Assembly (NCBI GenBank): GCA_903879825.1
Contig: CAIRND010000198.1
Span: forward strand, 1-9,760
Direction: 5' to 3'
Length of the DNA: 9,760 bases
Source of the DNA: an uncultured Geobacteraceae bacterium
GTDB taxonomy: Bacteria > Desulfobacterota > Desulfuromonadia > Geobacterales > Pseudopelobacteraceae
The notes below the pieces were generated by a model. That model was not told the DNA's origin, did no database searches, and saw only the letters and a list, made by a program, of their open reading frames with translations. A program made the position numbers and the translations under genes. Positions 1 through 4,665 of the stretch are shown here, one piece after another (within the stretch, counting starts at the first letter, position 1; every line of letters begins with the position of its first letter).

Positions 1-1701
1 CAGGTGCGCAGGCAGGCGGAAGAGGCGCTGCTTGAGGCGAAAACCCTGGTTGAGGCGGTTGTGGAGAATGTCCCGCTCATGATTTTTCTCAAAGAGGCGA
101 CAGACCTGCGTTTTGTTTTATTCAATCGCGCCGGTGAGGAACTTCTGGGGTATGACCGCGAGGCGTTGCTCGGCAGGGACAACCTGGAACTCTTTCCGCC
201 CGAACAGGCTGCCGACTTCATGGCCAAAGATCGGGAAGTGCTTGACGGAGATGTCGGCACACTGGATATCCCGGAAGAACCAATTATGACGGACAAAAAC
301 GGTCTGCGTTTTCTTCATACACGGAAAGTCTGTATTCGGGGTGGTGATGGGGTCACGAAATATTTGTTGGGTATCTCCGAAGATATCACCGAGCGCAAGC
401 GGGATAAGGAGATAATCGAAAAACGGCTTGTATCGCTGACGCAGCCGCTGGACAGCGGATCAATAACTTTTGAAGAGCTGTTCAACCTGGATGAACTGCA
501 ACATATTCAGGATGCCTTTGCTGAGGCGACTGGCGTGGCTTCCATCATTACTTCTCCTGAGGGCATACCTATCACCAGGCCAAGTAATTTCTGTCGTTTA
601 TGCTCTGAAATTATCCGGAAATCGGAAAAAGGTCTGGCAAACTGCATAAAGTCAGACAGTGTCCTGGGGAAATGTAATCCCTCCGGCCCTATTGTCCAGC
701 CATGCATGAGTGGCGGTCTCTGGGATGGTGGGGCGAGTATCACTGTTGGCGGCAGGCATATTGCCAACTGGCTGATCGGGCAGGTCAGGAACGAGGCGCA
801 GGACGAAGAGAAGATGCTGGAATATGCCGATGAGATTGCTGTTGACCGGGAACTGTTCAGGACTGCGCTGGCAGAAGTGCCGACCATGTCGAGAGAACGC
901 TTTGACAAGGTGGCTCTGGCGCTTTATCTGCTGGCCAATGAATTATCCCTGAAGGCGTACCAGAATATTCAACAGGCCCGCTTTATCGACGAACGCAAAG
1001 TATATGAAAAAGATCTGCAACAAAAGAACGCCGAACTCGAACGCTTTACCTACACGGTTTCCCACGATCTGAAGAGTCCTATAATTACCATCAAGGGTTT
1101 TGTCGGTTCGCTGGAAAAGGATCTTTTGAATGGTAATTATCAGCGAATGCCAAGTGATCTGAAGCGGGTCAGTGCAGCTGCCGACAAGATGAACGATCTG
1201 CTGCGCGACCTGCTGGAACTCTCAACCATCGGCCGGGTTATCAATGAACCGGAAGCGGTGGATATGAATCTGCTGGTGGCTGATGTGCTGGCGCAACTGG
1301 CCGGGCCTTTAAAAAAACACGACCTGACTGTTGCCGTACAGTCCGGTCTGCCAACGGTTTTCTGCGACAAGCGGCGTATGGCTGAAGTGCTGCAGAATCT
1401 GGTGGAAAACGCCATCAACTACAGGAGTGATGCTGCAGTGCCGCACATAGAAATCGGTGTGCGGAAAAAAGCAGATGAAAACATCTTCTTTGTGCAGGAC
1501 AACGGCATCGGCATTGATGAGAAATATCATCAGATCATCTTTGGTTTGTTTAACAAGCTGGATGCCGAAAGTGAAGGAACCGGTATCGGTCTGGCGCTGG
1601 TGAAGCGGATTATCGAAGTGCATAGTGGCAAGGTATGGGTTGAGTCGGAAGGTGAAGGGAAAGGGAGCAGGTTCTGTTTCACGGTGGGAATGAACGTTTA
1701 A
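1..1701 (+). CDS. PAS-PocR sensor histidine kinase, 5' end outside the window
   Basis: Sensor kinase that should autophosphorylate on histidine and pass the phosphate to a receiver, probably the next gene. The reading frame is open to base 1, so the true start lies upstream; the GTG at base 4 is only the first possible start in view. Counting from that GTG: a PAS domain at about 14-130; a PocR ligand-sensing domain at about 155-325 with cysteines C197, C200, C214, C224 and C234; a HisKA dimerisation helix with the phospho-acceptor H354 in SHDLKSP; and a HATPase domain with N-box N469, G1 box DNGIGI at D499 and G2 box GTGIGLAL at 525. No transmembrane segment is visible in the part present. 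PocR domains are known to sense small molecules such as diols; the clustered cysteines might instead bind metal or respond to redox state (inference). The domain calls are secure, the signal unknown. Confidence 0.93.
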   Translation, partial: QVRRQAEEALLEAKTLVEAVVENVPLMIFLKEATDLRFVLFNRAGEELLGYDREALLGRDNLELFPPEQAADFMAKDREVLDGDVGTLDIPEEPIMTDKNGLRFLHTRKVCIRGGDGVTKYLLGISEDITERKRDKEIIEKRLVSLTQPLDSGSITFEELFNLDELQHIQDAFAEATGVASIITSPEGIPITRPSNFCRLCSEIIRKSEKGLANCIKSDSVLGKCNPSGPIVQPCMSGGLWDGGASITVGGRHIANWLIGQVRNEAQDEEKMLEYADEIAVDRELFRTALAEVPTMSRERFDKVALALYLLANELSLKAYQNIQQARFIDERKVYEKDLQQKNAELERFTYTVSHDLKSPIITIKGFVGSLEKDLLNGNYQRMPSDLKRVSAAADKMNDLLRDLLELSTIGRVINEPEAVDMNLLVADVLAQLAGPLKKHDLTVAVQSGLPTVFCDKRRMAEVLQNLVENAINYRSDAAVPHIEIGVRKKADENIFFVQDNGIGIDEKYHQIIFGLFNKLDAESEGTGIGLALVKRIIEVHSGKVWVESEGEGKGSRFCFTVGMNV

Positions 1702-1718
1702 ATAAAGGAGATAAACCA

Positions 1719-2159
1719 ATGAACGGAGAACCGTTAACTATTTTGCTGGTAGAGGACAACCCTGACCACGCCGAACTGATAATGCGCAACATGGAGGATT
1801 TTCAGGTGGCGAACACGCTCAGCCATGTCAAAGATGGTCAGGCGGCCCTGGATTACCTGCACGGGCGGGGTAAATATGCCGATCGGCAGCTATTCCCCCT
1901 GCCGCATCTGATGCTGCTCGATCTGCGACTGCCCAAGGTTGACGGGTTGGATGTGCTTAAAGAGGTCAAGACTGACGAGGCCTTGCGAGCTATTCCCGTG
2001 GTTATTCTGACCACCTCGGAAGCCGAGCGGGATATGGCGATGGCCTACGAATATCACGCCAACAGCTATGTGACCAAACCGGTAAATTTTTTGGACTTCA
2101 GTAAACTGCTGAAGGATCTGGGGTTTTACTGGCTTGCCTGGAACAGGCACCCGTGGTGA
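1719..2159 (+). CDS. Single-domain response regulator (CheY/Rcp1-like)
   Basis: A 146-residue receiver with no output domain. The phosphorylation site is complete: acidic pair E12-D13 in LLVEDN, phospho-acceptor D68 in LLDLRLP, switch T98/T99 in ILTTSE, and K120 in YVTKP. The stretch around residues 45-65 (LHGRGKYADRQ) is typical of the Rcp1-like receivers that accompany PAS/phytochrome-type kinases. AAAGGAG at 1704-1710 sits 8 bases before the ATG, and the gene begins 17 bases after the kinase stop, so the two are almost certainly co-transcribed partners. With no DNA-binding domain, output must go through protein contact or a phosphorelay. It ends 30 bases from the converging LysR gene, with no clear terminator hairpin between. 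Confidence 0.95.
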   Translation: MNGEPLTILLVEDNPDHAELIMRNMEDFQVANTLSHVKDGQAALDYLHGRGKYADRQLFPLPHLMLLDLRLPKVDGLDVLKEVKTDEALRAIPVVILTTSEAERDMAMAYEYHANSYVTKPVNFLDFSKLLKDLGFYWLAWNRHPW

Positions 2160-2189
2160 AAAGGCAGAAACTATAAACCTTCTTGCAAG

Positions 2190-3083
2190 TCACTGTTTCA
2201 GCTCCCGTAGCAGGAGCAATAAAGCGGCCGCTGCGGGAGAAAGAGTCCTGCCCTTCCGGTGAACCAGATAAAAACTGCGGGAGATGGAGATGCCTGTGAG
2301 GTGTATCGAAACCAGATCGCCCTGTTTTAACTCTTCACGCACAGCCATTTCTGAAATAAACGCCACACCACAATCCGCCAGTATCGCCTGTTTAATAGCT
2401 TCGCTGCTTGAGATGGTGACACAGGTTGTCAGGTCACTGGCGTTGATCCCCTGCTGCCTGAGCGCAGCATCAACCACATCATTGGTCCCGGAACCTTTTT
2501 CACGCATGATGATCGGTTCGCTCAGAAGCTCTTCCGGTTGGACCACTGTCCGCCCGCACCAATGGTGTCCTTTGTGTGCAACAAGGAGAATTTCATCATA
2601 TCCGAGCGCTTCGGAAGTGACGCTCTTATCGTCTGCTGCCGTTCCCACAATCCCAATTTCGATACGTTCTTCAATCAGTTTTTCGATGACTTCACGGCTG
2701 TCACCGATCTCGATCTTTACCTTAATGCCCGGATGAGAAGAGCGGAGGAGGGCAATCGCCTTTGGCAACAGATAGGTGCCGGGAATTGTACTGCCGCCGA
2801 CAGAGAGTTCGACACCGTCAGCCTGACGAAACTGAAGCATGGCCTGCTCCGTTTCTTTTAACGATTTAAGAACCTGCTGCGCATGCACCAGCATTATTTT
2901 CCCCGCCTCAGTTGGCATGGCGCCCCGTCCCGTGCGATCGAGCAGCCTGACTCCACAGGCGTCCTCCAAAATTGCAATATGCTGGCTCGCGGTCGATTGG
3001 GTAATACAGGCCGCTTCTGCACCTTTTGAGAAGCTGCCTGTGGTGGCGACGGTCACAAAAATTTCAAGCTGTTTGATGTTCAT
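2190..3083 (-). CDS. LysR-type transcriptional regulator, selenium-metabolism-associated/CysB-CbbR-like group
   Basis: A 297-residue LysR-family regulator of normal length. The N-terminal winged helix-turn-helix is at about 1-60 (MNIKQLEIF, then ITQSTASQHI as recognition helix). The C-terminal effector domain is at about 90-290, with GGSTIPGTYLLP opening the substrate-binding fold, IGDSREV, and MREKGSGT lining the ligand pocket. From memory, this pattern of motifs matches the regulators annotated as selenium metabolism-associated LysR proteins; the ligand is unknown. ATG at 3083 is preferred over a TTG two codons upstream because MNIKQLEIF is the usual LysR N-terminus; neither has a clear Shine-Dalgarno. 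The protein has several cysteines, including C26 next to the recognition helix and C43. It is transcribed away from tRNA-Lys and the rhodanese operon, so it is a candidate regulator of that operon as well as of itself. Confidence 0.92.
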   Translation of the reverse strand: MNIKQLEIFVTVATTGSFSKGAEAACITQSTASQHIAILEDACGVRLLDRTGRGAMPTEAGKIMLVHAQQVLKSLKETEQAMLQFRQADGVELSVGGSTIPGTYLLPKAIALLRSSHPGIKVKIEIGDSREVIEKLIEERIEIGIVGTAADDKSVTSEALGYDEILLVAHKGHHWCGRTVVQPEELLSEPIIMREKGSGTNDVVDAALRQQGINASDLTTCVTISSSEAIKQAILADCGVAFISEMAVREELKQGDLVSIHLTGISISRSFYLVHRKGRTLSPAAAALLLLLRELKQ

Positions 3084-3095
3084 ACGCAATATATA

Positions 3096-3108
3096 TCGTA
3101 AAAAACGA
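3096..3108. promoter_or_regulatory. Probable LysR operator 1 (TCG-N7-CGA)
   Basis: TCGTAAAAAACGA fits the T-N11-A LysR box and extends to a perfect 5-bp inverted repeat, ATCGT-N5-ACGAT, at 3095-3109. It lies 12 bases upstream of the LysR start codon, where bound protein would interfere with transcription or initiation of its own gene, the usual LysR autoregulation layout. A matching site starts 22 bases further on. The sequence match is direct; binding is inferred. Confidence 0.5.
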
Positions 3109-3117
3109 TTTGTGTCA

Positions 3118-3130
3118 TCGGTAATATCGA
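3118..3130. promoter_or_regulatory. Probable LysR operator 2 (TCG-N7-CGA)
   Basis: TCGGTAATATCGA repeats the TCG-N7-CGA plan of the site at 3096 and is again a T-N11-A box. The 22-bp offset is about two helical turns, so both sites face the same side of the DNA, as expected for a LysR tetramer. Its centre lies about 52 bases upstream of the start site predicted from the rightward promoter at 3141, with the other site near -74, compatible with activation of that promoter. Confidence 0.42.
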
Positions 3131-3140
3131 ATATATCAAT

Positions 3141-3169
3141 TTGACATCTTTATCACTTCGTACGATTAT
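3141..3169 (+). promoter_or_regulatory. Sigma-70-like promoter reading toward tRNA-Lys and the rhodanese operon
   Basis: A perfect -35 box TTGACA at 3141-3146 is followed by a 17-base spacer and GATTAT at 3164-3169 (4 of 6 matches to TATAAT). Transcription would begin near 3176, giving a leader of about 70 bases before tRNA-Lys. An 8-bp palindrome, TCGTACGA at 3158-3165, overlaps the spacer and the start of the -10 box and could be a further protein-binding site. No equally good promoter is seen between the tRNA and the rhodanese gene, so this may also drive the operon by readthrough (inference). Confidence 0.6.
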
Positions 3170-3213
3170 GCGGGTCGGAAAATGAGCCGGTTAATAGAGA
3201 AACATTCAGAGAG

Positions 3214-3230
3214 AACAGCAGTCCGCTGTT
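3214..3230 (+). other. Small hairpin in the tRNA-Lys leader
   Basis: AACAGC and GCTGTT form a perfect 6-bp stem around a 5-base loop, ending 16 bases before the tRNA. No T-run follows, so it is not a standard terminator. It may be a processing signal for the tRNA precursor or have no function. Confidence 0.35.
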
Positions 3231-3246
3231 GATGTAATACAAATAT

Positions 3247-3322
3247 GGGCACATAGCTTAGCTGGTAGAGCAGCCGACTCTTAATCGGCAGGTCGTTGGT
3301 TCGATCCCAACTGTGCCCACCA
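3247..3322 (+). tRNA. tRNA-Lys (anticodon CTT)
   Basis: A full 76-base cloverleaf. The 7-bp acceptor stem GGGCACA/TGTGCCC is perfect, with discriminator A and an encoded CCA at 3320-3322. The D arm is GCTTAGCTGGTAGAGC; the anticodon arm GCCGA-CTCTTAA-TCGGC places CTT at positions 34-36, reading the lysine codon AAG; the T arm is GTTGG-TTCGATC-CCAAC. It lies about 77 bases downstream of a good promoter and 100 bases upstream of the tandem rhodanese gene, in the same direction. The 100 bases after it show no clear terminator. Confidence 0.98.
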
Positions 3323-3422
3323 TTATTTTAGTTTTCCTTATGTGCTTTTTCTGTCTGTCCCGCCTGACTTCCCAAATCTATTATGGAATTTGCTCAAATA
3401 GTTATTACCCCAAGGAGATTGT

Positions 3423-4172
3423 ATGAAATTACTTCGTTTCGGATGTGCGGTACTGCTGACTTTGTGTCTGTTGTTTTCGATTGCCGGTGCCGCTGATAAG
3501 GATAAAGCCCCTTTCAAGGTCCTTTCCAGTGAAGAGCTACTGGCACTGATTGACCAAAATACTCCCGGGCTTGTGGTCGTAGACTCCCGGAGTGCCGAAG
3601 AGTATAAGGAAGCCCACATAAAAAGTGCTCAAAGCATCCCGTTATCAAAACTTGAGAAGGATGCGGCTTTGCTGCCGGCAAAAAAAGATGCTCTGCTGGT
3701 GTTTTATTGCAACGGCATAAAATGCGGCAAGAGCGGCAAGTCGGCGAAAATCGCGTTAGATAATGGCTACCGAAATGTGTCTGTGTATGCGGATGGAATG
3801 CCGGTCTGGGAAGAGAAAGGTTATTCAATCTACGCCGGAGCGGATTATGATAAAACCGTTAAGACCAGTATGATCAAGCCTGCTGTTGTCAAGGCGCTGC
3901 TTGATAATGCGCCGGCAACGCTGACGGTGGTTGATGTGCGCGATTCCAAAGAATTTGCAGAAGGGCATGTGCCGGGTGCGATTAATCTTCCCGTTGAAAC
4001 ATTTGCTGCTGGTTCGGGCGTGCTTGAAAAGAACAGGCAGATTGTCGTCTACTGCAACTCTGGCGGCCGCAGTTACAATGCGTATCGCAAGCTGCAGAAA
4101 CTGGCGTATCCGAATATCGCACAGATGCTCTTTGCCGACTGGCAGGCGGAGAATCTTCCCGTCGTGAAGTAG
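3423..4172 (+). CDS. Exported tandem-domain rhodanese (sulfurtransferase)
   Basis: A 249-residue protein with an N-terminal Sec signal peptide (basic MKLLR, hydrophobic 8-22, likely cleavage near A23-A24), so it should act in the periplasm or at the membrane. Two rhodanese domains follow, at about 33-137 and 145-249. Both keep the D-x-R and E-x-x-x-x-H-x-x-x-A motifs. The active-site cysteines are C96 in FYCNGIKCG, where a second cysteine C101 lies in the same loop, and C211 in VYCNSGGRS. Rhodaneses move sulfane sulfur, and in some cases selenium, through a cysteine persulfide; two intact active sites suggest both halves are catalytic, unlike classical thiosulfate sulfurtransferases with an inactive first half. 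AAGGAG at 3412-3417 sits 5 bases before the ATG. It heads the putative operon running to 7853. Its counterpart in the comparable E. coli ydj/ynj cluster would be the rhodanese YnjE. Confidence 0.93.
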   Translation: MKLLRFGCAVLLTLCLLFSIAGAADKDKAPFKVLSSEELLALIDQNTPGLVVVDSRSAEEYKEAHIKSAQSIPLSKLEKDAALLPAKKDALLVFYCNGIKCGKSGKSAKIALDNGYRNVSVYADGMPVWEEKGYSIYAGADYDKTVKTSMIKPAVVKALLDNAPATLTVVDVRDSKEFAEGHVPGAINLPVETFAAGSGVLEKNRQIVVYCNSGGRSYNAYRKLQKLAYPNIAQMLFADWQAENLPVVK

Positions 4173-4245
4173 AGCAAAATAAATATGCCTTATCCGTACG
4201 GCAAAATTAGTTGAGCGTAGATCGCGATACAAAGGTGACCGTTTT

Positions 4246-4665
4246 ATGAAACAACTCGCAGTACTGGTCATGTTATTACTACCGTCACTGATATCAGCTG
4301 GCCAGGTTCCCAGCGTCTGCCATAATGAATTGTCTTCATGGATCAAAGCCGGGCAGACGCTGGCAATCGTTGATATTCAGGGTGCTGAAGAGTTTAAAGA
4401 ACATAATTACGCTGGCGCTCTTTCCGCCGGTAGCGATCCGCTGCGACTCAAAAAAATTGCCGCCAGGCTGCGACACACCAAAGGCAAAGTTGTTGTGGTA
4501 AGCGCAACTGGTGGTGCCGATGCGCTGCAGACCATGGAACAACTGGTGCGTGGCGGTCTTACACGCTCACGAATTTTACTTCTGGAGGGTGGCATGGAAG
4601 CAGCCGCTGCGAACGCGGTCTGTGATTGCTGTAAACCGGCATCAATAGGAAATACTTCGAAATGA
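4246..4665 (+). CDS. Exported rhodanese-like protein lacking the catalytic cysteine
   Basis: A 139-residue protein with a signal peptide (hydrophobic 4-18, probable cleavage after ISA at 16-18). The mature part has rhodanese landmarks: VDIQGAEEFKEHNYAGALSA at about 42-61 corresponds to the substrate-side loop, and VVVVSATGGADA at 82-93 to the active-site strand and loop. The catalytic cysteine position is occupied by S86, so persulfide chemistry at the usual site is not expected. Three cysteines near the C-terminus, C126, C128 and C129 (VCDCCK), plus C25, could bind a metal or make disulfides instead. AAAGGTGA at 4231-4238 is 7 bases before the ATG. It follows the tandem rhodanese after 73 bases, and its TGA overlaps the ATG of the next gene (ATGA), implying translational coupling. 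The fold call is by motif and context and is moderately secure. Confidence 0.75.
   Translation: MKQLAVLVMLLLPSLISAGQVPSVCHNELSSWIKAGQTLAIVDIQGAEEFKEHNYAGALSAGSDPLRLKKIAARLRHTKGKVVVVSATGGADALQTMEQLVRGGLTRSRILLLEGGMEAAAANAVCDCCKPASIGNTSK

Noticed and set aside
2284..2861. Open frames on the plus strand across the LysR gene
   Set aside because: The minus-strand LysR reading has full family motifs and normal length; the plus-strand frames are its shadows.
3295..3322. tRNA-Lys 3' end as a phage or island attachment site
   Set aside because: No integrase gene and no second copy of the tRNA 3' segment is present in the window, so there is no evidence of an integrated element.
4173..4245. CCGTACGG palindrome and a TGCC/GGCA pair between the two rhodanese genes as a terminator or operator
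   Set aside because: The stem is only about 4 bp with no T-run, and a single 8-bp palindrome is not enough to claim a site.
2157..4665. TGA stops at 2157 and 4663 as possible selenocysteine codons, given the selenium context
   Set aside because: Both proteins are full length at the stop, no conserved sequence continues in frame, and the TGA at 4663 is explained by the ATGA overlap.
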